Assembly (NCBI GenBank): GCA_964520885.1
Contig: CAZFQD010000095.1
Span: forward strand, 1 to 8,902
DNA: 8,902 nucleotides
From: CAZFQD01 sp964520885
GTDB taxonomy: Bacteria > Bacillota > Clostridia > Oscillospirales > SIG519
Direction of reading: 5' to 3'
Part shown: positions 1 through 4,551 of the stretch, piece after piece
Layout: the number at the start of each line of letters is the position of its first letter
Position numbering within the stretch: position 1 is the stretch's first letter
Translations under genes and position numbers: made by a program
The notes under the pieces: generated by a model
The model's database searches: none
Seen by the model: only the letters and a program-made list of their open reading frames with translations
What the model was told of the DNA's origin: nothing

Positions 1-32
1 ATTGCAGTTGAAATATAATATTTTTTATTCAT
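1..32 (-). CDS. metG: Methionyl-tRNA synthetase, N-terminal fragment (runs off the window edge)
   Basis: Only the first ten codons are inside the window; they read MNKKYYISTA on the minus strand. A lysine-rich start followed by YYIST is the usual opening of bacterial methionyl-tRNA synthetase, just before the HIGH region of the Rossmann fold. The ATG at 32-30 is preceded by a strong GGAGG (44-40) with a 7-nt gap, so this is a genuine start. The gene follows abrB on the same strand; abrB and the methionyl-tRNA synthetase gene are also neighbours in Bacillus and many clostridia, which supports the call. The enzyme charges tRNA-Met in the cytoplasm. The short leader leaves no room for a T-box. 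The identification rests on ten residues plus context, so it is likely rather than certain. Confidence 0.72.
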   Translation of the reverse strand, partial: MNKKYYISTA

Positions 33-86
33 AGTTGTGCCTCCAAGTTATTTTACATTAACATATTAATTACATTCTATCATATT

Positions 87-114
87 ATTATAATGTATTT
101 ATTATTATTTTCAA
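87..114 (-). promoter_or_regulatory. Probable sigma-A promoter of metG
   Basis: Read on the minus strand, TTGAAA (114-109) and TATAAT (92-87) are 16 nt apart. Transcription would start near position 80, giving a leader of about 50 nt before the metG ATG at 32. The site lies just downstream of the abrB terminator, so metG probably has its own promoter. In such AT-rich DNA some promoter-like matches arise by chance. Confidence 0.5.
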
Positions 115-150
115 GTTTATTATATAAATTTAAATTAATATTAAAATAAA

Positions 151-179
151 AAATAAAAAAGCCTTCAAAAATGAAGGCT
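151..179 (-). terminator. Rho-independent terminator of abrB
   Basis: On the minus strand, AGCCTTC and GAAGGCT form a 7-bp stem (179-173 and 166-160) with a 6-nt AT-only loop, followed by a T-rich run (160-151). It lies 23 nt past the abrB stop codon. On the plus strand the stem is followed by A-rich sequence, so it works in one direction only. Confidence 0.85.
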
Positions 180-202
180 ACTAAAAAAAATGAATATTAT
201 GA

Positions 203-445
203 TTATTTAATATCATTTATACAATTAGAACAAATATTTCTGCCTTTATAGCTTACTACATTTCTTGCATCGCCACAGAAAATACAAGCTGGTTCATATT
301 TTTTAAGTACTATTGTGTTGTCATCATCAACAAAAATTTCAAGAGGGTCCTTGACATCAAGACTCAAAGTTCTTCTTAATTCAATAGGAAGAACAATTCG
401 ACCTAATTCGTCAATTTTCCTTACGATTCCTGTTGCCTTCATCAT
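203..445 (-). CDS. abrB: AbrB-family transition-state regulator with C-terminal CxxC pairs
   Basis: An 80-residue DNA-binding protein. Residues 3-49 form the swapped-hairpin AbrB domain, recognised by GIVRKIDELGRIVLPIELRR and the EIFVDDDNTIVLKKYEP strand region. AbrB proteins dimerise and repress post-exponential and sporulation genes during growth. Instead of the longer C-terminal domain of Bacillus subtilis AbrB (about 94-96 residues), this one ends in C54-x2-C57-x14-C72-x2-C75, a possible small zinc-binding tail, a layout I know from clostridial AbrB proteins. The start is the first of two adjacent ATGs (445 and 442): GGAGG at 457-453 is 7 nt from the first. The reading frame stays open upstream to 511, but that part covers the promoter and lacks family similarity. 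A consensus promoter and a palindrome at the expected transcription start point to autoregulation. Divergent from spmA. Confidence 0.93.
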   Translation of the reverse strand: MMKATGIVRKIDELGRIVLPIELRRTLSLDVKDPLEIFVDDDNTIVLKKYEPACIFCGDARNVVSYKGRNICSNCINDIK

Positions 446-461
446 AAAATAACCTCCTTCA

Positions 462-478
462 TTGTTAATTTTTAACAA
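462..478. promoter_or_regulatory. Perfect palindrome at the abrB transcription start, candidate operator
   Basis: TTGTTAA (462-468) and TTAACAA (472-478) are perfect 7-bp inverted arms around TTT. It begins 4 nt past the -10 box of the abrB promoter, so it spans the likely start of transcription and the early leader, just upstream of the ribosome binding site. A dimeric repressor here would block abrB; AbrB is known to repress its own gene in Bacillus. A leader hairpin is the alternative. The binding protein is inferred. Confidence 0.45.
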
Positions 479-482
479 GGTT

Positions 483-511
483 ATTATATCATAATTGTAA
501 ATTGATGTCAA
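483..511 (-). promoter_or_regulatory. Consensus sigma-A promoter of abrB
   Basis: On the minus strand TTGACA (511-506) and TATAAT (488-483) match the vegetative consensus exactly with the ideal 17-nt spacer. Transcription should begin near 476, about 30 nt before the abrB start codon. It faces away from spmA. Confidence 0.85.
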
Positions 512-572
512 TAGAAATAGAATAATATTATAATTTTTTATATTTGTAAATAGAAAGGAAAGATATTGTATT

Positions 573-1163
573 ATGTTAGGCTATATATTAACATTTTTGT
601 TGATAATTGCGATTTTATTTGGGATTTTTAATGGTCAAACTAATGAAATAACAAAGTCGGTTACTGACGGGGCAGGCGATGCAATTAAGTTAAGTATAGC
701 AATGATTGGTCTTATGGCATTTTGGTCAGGAATTATGGAAATTGCAAAAAGAGGCGGTTTAGTAAATAAATTGTCAAATATTTTTCGCCCAATAATAAAA
801 TTATTAATACCTGATGCTAAGAAAGATATTGAATGTGAACTTGCAATAAGTTTGAATGTTACAGCAAATATTTTAGGCTTAGGAAATGCCGCAACACCTA
901 TGGGAATAAAGGCTATGAAAAAGTTAAAAGAATTTAGTAAAGGCAAAAAGCTCTCAAAATCAATTACATATTTTTTAGTTATAAATTGTGCATCAATACA
1001 GTTAATTCCTTCTACTGTATCAGCAATTAGGTCAGCGGCAGGCTCAGCACAACCTTTTAAAGTAATGCCTGCTATTTGGATAACTTCAGGGCTTACTCTA
1101 ATAGTTGCATTGCTTGTAGCAAAACTACTATATTATTTTGTCGGAGGCAAAAATGGGAGTTGA
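573..1163 (+). CDS. spmA: Spore maturation protein A
   Basis: A 196-residue integral membrane protein of the nucleoside-recognition (Gate) family. The family features visible are an N-terminal hydrophobic helix, the segment around residues 42-60 (AMIGLMAFWSGIMEIAKRGG), the conserved NILGLGNAATPMGIKAMK stretch near residues 98-115, and a second conserved part with NCASIQLIPSTVSAIR near 138-153, before a last membrane helix. In Bacillus subtilis SpmA and SpmB are needed for dehydration of the spore core and heat resistance, and are made in the mother cell under sigma-E. Length is normal for the family. The weak site AAAGGAA precedes the ATG by about 12 nt. A TATAAT lies at 529-534, but I could not find a convincing -35 or sigma-E promoter. 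The dacB gene that precedes spmAB in Bacillus is not here; abrB lies upstream instead. Confidence 0.93.
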   Translation: MLGYILTFLLIIAILFGIFNGQTNEITKSVTDGAGDAIKLSIAMIGLMAFWSGIMEIAKRGGLVNKLSNIFRPIIKLLIPDAKKDIECELAISLNVTANILGLGNAATPMGIKAMKKLKEFSKGKKLSKSITYFLVINCASIQLIPSTVSAIRSAAGSAQPFKVMPAIWITSGLTLIVALLVAKLLYYFVGGKNGS

Positions 1164-1671
1164 ATTTTTAGTTCCAATAATAATTACTTTTGTATTTCTA
1201 TATGGAATATTTAAAGGAATTGATGTTTTAGATGCTTTTATAGTAGGAGCAAAGCAAGGGATTATGACAGCATTTAATATAGTTCCAATTCTAATTGGAG
1301 TAATAACAATAATAAGTATTTTTAGAGCATCAGGTGCTTTACAGTTTTTTGTTAATTGTTTAGCACCTTTTGGCAAAATAATAGGTTTACCAAGTGAAAC
1401 AATTCCGCTTGCAATAATGCGTCCCATATCAGGAAGCGGTTCGCTTTCGCTTTTTTCCGATATAATTAAAAATTATGGAGCAGATAGTTTTATCGGCTTA
1501 GTTAGTGCTGTAATGACAAGTTCAACAGAAACCACACTTTATACAATAGCAATCTACACAGGGGCAGTTGGCATAAAAAAGAGCGGTATAGCATTAGTAG
1601 CCGCTCTAATTGCCGATGCTTTTGCCGCAATTATTTCAGTAATTGTTGTAAAACTAATGTTTTTTTCTTAA
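1153..1671 (+). CDS. spmB: Spore maturation protein B
   Basis: A 172-residue membrane protein, homologous in fold to SpmA and belonging to the same Gate family. Conserved SpmB parts are the start VPIIITFVFLYGIFKGIDV, the central loop with IMRPISGSGSLSLFSDI near residues 92-108, and the MTSSTETTLYTIAIYTG segment near 121-137, followed by a C-terminal membrane helix. It acts with SpmA in spore-core dehydration. I chose ATG 1153 because CGGAGG at 1142-1147 lies 5 nt before it; a TTG at 1138 would put the start upstream of its own ribosome binding site. The gene overlaps the end of spmA by 11 nt, so translation of the two is probably coupled. No clear terminator follows; only AT-rich weak hairpins precede the repeat region. 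Confidence 0.93.
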   Translation: MGVEFLVPIIITFVFLYGIFKGIDVLDAFIVGAKQGIMTAFNIVPILIGVITIISIFRASGALQFFVNCLAPFGKIIGLPSETIPLAIMRPISGSGSLSLFSDIIKNYGADSFIGLVSAVMTSSTETTLYTIAIYTGAVGIKKSGIALVAALIADAFAAIISVIVVKLMFFS

Positions 1672-1710
1672 CTTAATTAGCCTATTAATTTAATTCAGAA
1701 AAGAGTTGAT

Positions 1711-1812
1711 GGTTTTTTTTGTAGGGGCGATTATCAATCGCCCGTTTGAACAATAACAGAAAAATGATATTTTCGGGCGATTAATAATCGCCCAACCAAA
1801 ACCAAATATCAT
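1711..1812. repeat. Two inverted GGGCGATT palindromic units (REP/BIME-like mosaic)
   Basis: Unit A has perfect 8-bp arms GGGCGATT/AATCGCCC (1725-1732 and 1736-1743); unit B has the same arms (1775-1782 and 1786-1793). Unit B read backwards repeats unit A including its outer flank: GGTTTT at 1711-1716 matches the complement of AAAACC at 1798-1803. The pair thus forms one element of about 93 bp with inverted ends. A further pair, ATGATATTT (1764-1772) and AAATATCAT (1804-1812), encloses unit B. Such GTAGGGGCGA-type hairpins resemble dispersed bacterial palindromic repeats. Copy number elsewhere cannot be judged from one window. Confidence 0.8.
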
Positions 1813-1874
1813 CATAGAATATCTTTATATTTTTGCTGACTAAAATTAATAGCCATTTAAATAAATAAAAAATT

Positions 1875-1900
1875 GTAGGGGCAGATTCTATATCTGCCCG
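1875..1900. repeat. Single palindromic unit of the same repeat family, different core
   Basis: GTAGGGGCAGAT opens like unit A (GTAGGGGCGATT) at 1721, but the arms are GGGCAGAT (1879-1886) and ATCTGCCC (1892-1899) with a 5-nt loop. Both arms differ from units A and B in a matching way, so pairing is kept. Both units end in CCCG. Confidence 0.72.
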
Positions 1901-1942
1901 ACTATTGGGACAACCCAAAAAAATAAATTATTTTATTTTGCT

Positions 1943-1987
1943 TTTTAACCTACAAAATTCTATTTATCAACTATTTGTAGGTTAAAA
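1943..1987. repeat. Perfect 14-bp inverted repeat (hairpin)
   Basis: TTTTAACCTACAAA (1943-1956) and TTTGTAGGTTAAAA (1974-1987) are exactly complementary around a 17-nt loop. It is not followed by a T run, so it is not a standard terminator. It lies 53 nt before the -35 box of the 2115 gene. It could be the ends of a small lost element or a structured RNA or DNA site. Confidence 0.7.
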
Positions 1988-2038
1988 TATTTTAAAACTT
2001 AAAGACTATATTTAATTATTAAATAGAAATAAGAAAAA

Positions 2039-2083
2039 TTTGTAAAACTATGGACATTTTTGTATAATAGTGATATTATTTAG
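2039..2083 (+). pseudogene. Possible 3' tail of a lost copy of the 2888-3211 gene
   Basis: Read in frame, this piece encodes FVKLWTFLYNSDII and a TAG stop. The end of the intact gene reads CVKLWTILYNSDNIYKT. At DNA level 37 of 39 positions (2041-2079 against 3160-3198) are identical. An upstream in-frame stop at 2030-2032 shows no gene body remains. Both differences change the amino acid. The alternative is that the segment was kept as a promoter and its coding sense is incidental. Confidence 0.42.
2040..2068 (+). promoter_or_regulatory. Probable promoter of the three-gene group
   Basis: TTGTAA (2040-2045) and TATAAT (2063-2068) are separated by exactly 17 nt. Transcription would start near 2075, about 40 nt before the ATG at 2115. 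Nearly the same sequence recurs at 3159-3187, at almost the same distance from the next start codon. Confidence 0.65.
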
Positions 2084-2114
2084 AGGAAATAATTGCTATA
2101 AAGGAAGTGCATAA

Positions 2115-2825
2115 ATGGAAAGATGTATATTATGCCAAAAAGAAAATGAAGAATTAAATATTAATGATGTTTGTTATGAATGTGCAAAAAGTTTTGAAAA
2201 TCAAAGCGATTATGATAAAGCAATAAGGAATGCAAACCTTCAAAGTAATATTGCGACTGGAACTATTGTTAAAACTAAAAAAGAAAAATCAGAAGAACCA
2301 ATTGAAAACATAACAGAAAATGAAGAATATAAATCACAATGTTTTTTTTGCGACCAATTAACAGATGATTTGAATATGGACTATGTTTGTTCTGTATGTG
2401 AAAACTCTTTTGAAAGTCATAAAGATTACGAAAAGTTTTTAATGAAAAAGAGAAATTCTTTAAAATTATATTCTATGGGATGGTTTAAGTTTTATCTATA
2501 TATTAGAATTCCTTTAACATTTGCTATTATTCTTGGTTCGGCAGGCGAATTAGTCAAAATTAATTTTTCTGATTACAATGAAATTGGTTTTTTTTTATTA
2601 ATGTTATTGGTAATAGTTGTTATTACATATTTAATTTTATTAGGTTTTGCTTTTAAAAATTTGAGAGAATATAAAAAGACAGGTTACTATTTAAATATAA
2701 TTGTTTTAATAATTGAACTATTACTATCTATGATTTCTTTTGCTGCCTTTCTTACTACCTTCGTTTTCGTAACTTTAAATTTTATTTACTTTTACAAAAG
2801 GAGATTTTTATTTTGTAAAAAATAA
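2115..2825 (+). CDS. Unknown membrane protein with two N-terminal CxxC-x12-CxxC modules
   Basis: A 236-residue protein I do not recognise as a named family. Residues 4-23 hold C4-x2-C7-x12-C20-x2-C23, and residues 76-95 repeat this exactly as C76-x2-C79-x12-C92-x2-C95. Each is followed by a similar acidic stretch (SFENQSDYDK and SFESHKDYEK), so the module was duplicated; each could bind one zinc ion. A charged linker joins them. From about residue 123 there are four likely membrane helices: roughly 124-144, 157-179, 191-208 and 209-227, with a basic end. The cysteine modules probably face the cytoplasm. AAGGAAG lies 7 nt before the ATG. It is first of three same-strand genes; the gap to the next is 62 nt. 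Zinc binding and topology are inferred; binding partners and role are unknown. Confidence 0.8.
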   Translation: MERCILCQKENEELNINDVCYECAKSFENQSDYDKAIRNANLQSNIATGTIVKTKKEKSEEPIENITENEEYKSQCFFCDQLTDDLNMDYVCSVCENSFESHKDYEKFLMKKRNSLKLYSMGWFKFYLYIRIPLTFAIILGSAGELVKINFSDYNEIGFFLLMLLVIVVITYLILLGFAFKNLREYKKTGYYLNIIVLIIELLLSMISFAAFLTTFVFVTLNFIYFYKRRFLFCKK

Positions 2826-2887
2826 TTTGTGTTAATAGGCATTACATTCAAAATCTATAACCTTTTATATGAGAAGGAATTTTTAAA

Positions 2888-3211
2888 ATGGAACAAATAA
2901 AAGAATTTATAATTAAATACAAAGTTGCTTTAATAATTGGTGGTATAGTTTTAGCTTTTGTTTTATATCCCTCTATTAATTCAATGCTTAGAGGCTTTCC
3001 TAAAGCTGTAAATAATGGAGATATAGTTTATTATACTCCAAACGGAAAGTCTTATCATTCAACAAAAGAATGCCCTACATTAGCAAGGTCATCAAATATT
3101 CTTAGTGGAGTTTTAAATACATCAACAAGAAAACCAAGAGTGGATGCTTGTGATAATTGTGTAAAACTATGGACAATTTTGTATAATAGTGATAATATAT
3201 ATAAGACATAA
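2888..3211 (+). CDS. Small single-helix membrane protein with a YHxxxxC...CxxC domain
   Basis: A 107-residue protein. Residues 12-27 form one membrane helix after a basic N-terminus, suggesting an anchored protein with the remainder outside. Residues 46-92 resemble a widespread small domain of the pattern Y-x-T-x-x-G-x-x-YH-x(4)-C ... C-x2-C; here H57, C62, C88 and C91 are the likely metal ligands, and VYYTPNGKSYHSTKEC is the most typical part. That domain occurs attached to bacterial surface and nuclease-like proteins; no catalytic role can be claimed for this copy. AAGGAA is 8 nt before the ATG. The last 16 codons carry the second copy of the 39-nt repeat with a promoter-like core. The next gene begins 20 nt downstream, so the two are probably co-transcribed. 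Confidence 0.8.
   Translation: MEQIKEFIIKYKVALIIGGIVLAFVLYPSINSMLRGFPKAVNNGDIVYYTPNGKSYHSTKECPTLARSSNILSGVLNTSTRKPRVDACDNCVKLWTILYNSDNIYKT
3159..3187 (+). promoter_or_regulatory. Possible internal promoter inside the end of the 2888-3211 gene
   Basis: GTGTAA (3159-3164) and TATAAT (3182-3187) with a 17-nt spacer copy the promoter at 2040-2068, but the -35 box has lost its first T. Transcription would start near 3194, about 38 nt before the GTG at 3232. It could give the lipoprotein gene separate expression. The coding sequence overlaps it, so the match may simply come from duplication. Confidence 0.4.
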
Positions 3212-3231
3212 TTTTAAAAGGAGTGATAAAA

Positions 3232-4146
3232 GTGTTTTGTCCAAAGTGTTTAGCACCAACAAATGACCAAACAACACAGCAAAATATAAGTACAACACCC
3301 AATGTAGAACCTAATATAAAGCCTAAAAAGTCAGTATTTAAAAAGTGTTTTTTTGGGGTATTAATTGTTGTAATGTTTATTAATATAAGTGCATGTGGTG
3401 GCAAAGATAATATAGAAACAAAAGTACCAGAATATAAAATAGAAAGCACAACTATATATATTAGAGATGGCAAGGAGTGTATGGGGTATAGTGTAGTAGC
3501 AAGTGACGATACTCTCGAAAATGATTTAATATTAATTTATAATGACATAGTAAAAAAAGATGATTATTACTTACATACCATATGGTTTTCGGGTAAAGAG
3601 AGTGATATTGAACAAGGATTACCATTTACACTTGCTATGATGGATGAAACAGAAAAAGGTAAAATACCAAAGATACAAAAATCCGAGCTTTCTTTGGAGC
3701 AAATAACTAAATTGAGAGAACTAATAAATAAAAAAATAGAAAATAGTCAAATAAGCAGTATTGCAACAGTAAAACCAACGGCAACAGTAACCCCAAAACC
3801 AACAGTGAAACCGACAGTAAAACCAATAGCAACAGCAAAAACAAGCATACCTACCAGTCAAACAATGGGACAAAAAAATGCCCTTAGTTCAGCAAAGTCT
3901 TATTTAGATTATTCTGCTTTTTCATATAAAGGATTAATAGAGCAATTGGAATATGAAGGATATTCATATGAAGATGCTGTTTATGCAGCAGATAATTGTG
4001 GTGCTAATTGGAATGAACAAGCATTAAAATCAGCAAAGTCTTATTTAGATTATTCTGCTTTTTCTCGTGACGGTTTGATTGAACAATTAGAGTATGACGG
4101 ATTTACTAATGAGCAGGCTGTATATGGCGCTCAAGCTTATGACTAA
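3232..4146 (+). CDS. Lipoprotein-like surface protein with two C-terminal Ltp repeats
   Basis: A 304-residue protein. Residues 1-6 read MFCPKC, a half zinc-ribbon start. Residues 37-55 are KK, a hydrophobic run and the lipobox-like ISAC (C55) followed by GG. Residues 60-170 are an unassigned globular part. Residues about 180-205 are a Thr/Pro/Lys linker repeating KPT, typical of cell-wall-spanning spacers. The end has two repeats 47 residues apart, each SAKSYLDYSAFS...GLIEQLEYxG, the Ltp family domain (host cell surface-exposed lipoprotein). In streptococcal phage TP-J34, Ltp blocks DNA injection by related phages. The GTG at 3232 has AAAAGGAG 8 nt upstream; GTG 3223 would overlap that site. 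The signal is unusually far from the N-terminus, so it may be an uncleaved anchor. A terminator follows. A role in phage exclusion is inference; Ltp domains also occur in chromosomal lipoproteins of unknown function. Confidence 0.82.
   Translation: MFCPKCLAPTNDQTTQQNISTTPNVEPNIKPKKSVFKKCFFGVLIVVMFINISACGGKDNIETKVPEYKIESTTIYIRDGKECMGYSVVASDDTLENDLILIYNDIVKKDDYYLHTIWFSGKESDIEQGLPFTLAMMDETEKGKIPKIQKSELSLEQITKLRELINKKIENSQISSIATVKPTATVTPKPTVKPTVKPIATAKTSIPTSQTMGQKNALSSAKSYLDYSAFSYKGLIEQLEYEGYSYEDAVYAADNCGANWNEQALKSAKSYLDYSAFSRDGLIEQLEYDGFTNEQAVYGAQAYD
3889..4064 (+). repeat. 35-bp exact direct repeat within the Ltp domains
   Basis: The 35 bases at 3889-3923 recur without a change at 4030-4064, 141 nt (47 codons) later, encoding the same SAKSYLDYSAF run. 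Downstream, the two units share protein sequence but their codons have drifted (for example GGATTAATAGAG against GGTTTGATTGAA). The unit spacing equals one Ltp domain. Confidence 0.9.
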
Positions 4147-4356
4147 TATTATTGGAGCAGGAAACGATGAAAGCTATAATTATAATAACGGAGAATATTA
4201 TTTAATGATTAATACTTCTCAAAATTATAATATTTCTATTGAAGAACTAAAATAAATCAAGTAACCTTACATACTATCAATTATTTTTAATAATAAGCAA
4301 GTTCTTAACTTTTTTTTATAAGAGGGAAAAGATTTGTTTTTATTATTAATAAAGCA

Positions 4357-4402
4357 AAAACCATACAACCATTAAGGCTGTGTGGTTTTATTTTTTTTTT
4401 TT
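4357..4402 (+). terminator. Strong rho-independent terminator of the three-gene group, probably bidirectional
   Basis: AAAACCATACAACC (4357-4370) pairs with GGCTGTGTGGTTTT (4376-4389) over 14 positions with one mismatch and one G-U pair, around the loop ATTAA. TTTT-A-T12 follows on the plus strand. Read on the minus strand, the stem is followed by TTTTTGCTTTATT, so it may also stop transcripts from argS. Confidence 0.88.
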
Positions 4403-4459
4403 GAGATTCTTCAGAGATTCTTCGGCGGGACACGCCTCAGAACGACACTGCGGTGTCGG
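4403..4459. repeat. GC-rich element with a tandem 10-mer and two hairpins
   Basis: GAGATTCTTC occurs twice (4403-4412 and 4414-4423). The second copy leads into an imperfect stem TTCTTCGGCG/CGCCTCAGAA (4418-4427 and 4433-4442, two central mismatches). A perfect stem CGACAC/GTGTCG follows (4443-4448 and 4453-4458). The composition is far richer in GC than its surroundings. It resembles the dispersed GATTCTTCG...CTCAGAA type of bacterial intergenic repeat, from memory of that pattern. Confidence 0.65.
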
Positions 4460-4468
4460 CTTAAATAA

Positions 4469-4531
4469 CAACTTTCCACTTTCGACTTTCAACTTTCAAC
4501 TTTCAACTTTCCACTTTCAACTTTCCACTGT
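4469..4531. repeat. Tandem heptad repeat, nine units of CNACTTT
   Basis: Nine consecutive 7-nt units run without a gap: CAACTTT, CCACTTT, CGACTTT, three CAACTTT, CCACTTT, CAACTTT and a last variant CCACTGT. Only the second base varies within the first eight units. The tract lies between the GC-rich element and the palindrome at the end of argS. Such tracts can vary in unit number by slippage. Confidence 0.9.
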
Positions 4532-4547
4532 TTGAACTTGTTCAAAC
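4530..4547. repeat. Perfect 8-bp palindrome just past the argS stop
   Basis: GTTTGAAC (4530-4537) and GTTCAAAC (4540-4547) are exact inverted arms around TT. It begins 4 nt after the argS stop codon on the minus strand. No T run follows on that strand, so it is not a typical terminator, though it could stabilise the 3' end of the message. Confidence 0.6.
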
Positions 4548-4551
4548 CTAA

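Larger units (their letters stand above)
1672..2114. other. Gene-free stretch rich in palindromic repeats
   Basis: These 443 nt hold no credible gene. From left to right there are: a mosaic pair of inverted GGGCGATT hairpins, a related single GGGCAGAT hairpin, a small TTGGG/CCCAA hairpin (1905-1918), a perfect 14-bp hairpin, a short sequence resembling the tail of the 2888-3211 gene, and the promoter of the 2115 gene. The GC-rich hairpin cores stand out sharply from the AT-rich background. The stretch separates the conserved spore genes from the unknown three-gene group. Confidence 0.75.
4147..4551. other. Convergent gene-free stretch with terminator and repeats
   Basis: This lies between the Ltp gene and the end of argS, which converge. 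It holds a weak 5-bp hairpin with a T run (AAGTT/AACTT, 4299-4317), the main terminator (4357-4402), a GC-rich double hairpin, a heptad tract and a palindrome beside the argS stop. A 38-codon open frame (4139-4255) starts at an ATG overlapping the Ltp stop, but has no ribosome binding site and no recognised similarity, so I do not annotate it as a gene. Confidence 0.7.

Noticed and set aside
33..150. T-box or S-box riboswitch ahead of metG
   Set aside because: The leader after the likely promoter is only about 50 nt and lacks any T-box or SAM-riboswitch motif.
446..511. N-terminal extension of AbrB (22 extra residues)
   Set aside because: It covers the promoter, palindrome and ribosome binding site of abrB, and family similarity starts at the MMKATG start.
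446..572. Sigma-E promoter of spmA
   Set aside because: No matching -10/-35 pair was found; only a lone TATAAT at 529-534 without a proper -35 box.
635..946. Minus-strand open frame opposite spmA
   Set aside because: Shadow of a well-supported gene, with no ribosome binding site or recognisable domain.
1711..1900. CRISPR-like repeats or tRNA gene
   Set aside because: The palindromic units are too few, irregularly spaced and in opposite orientation; no tRNA arms or anticodon loop can be built.
3102..3473. Minus-strand open frame of 123 codons
   Set aside because: It crosses the junction of two plus-strand genes and reads the complement of their coding sequence; no ribosome binding site was seen.
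4469..4531. CRISPR array
   Set aside because: The units are 7 nt and contiguous, with no spacers and no cas gene nearby.
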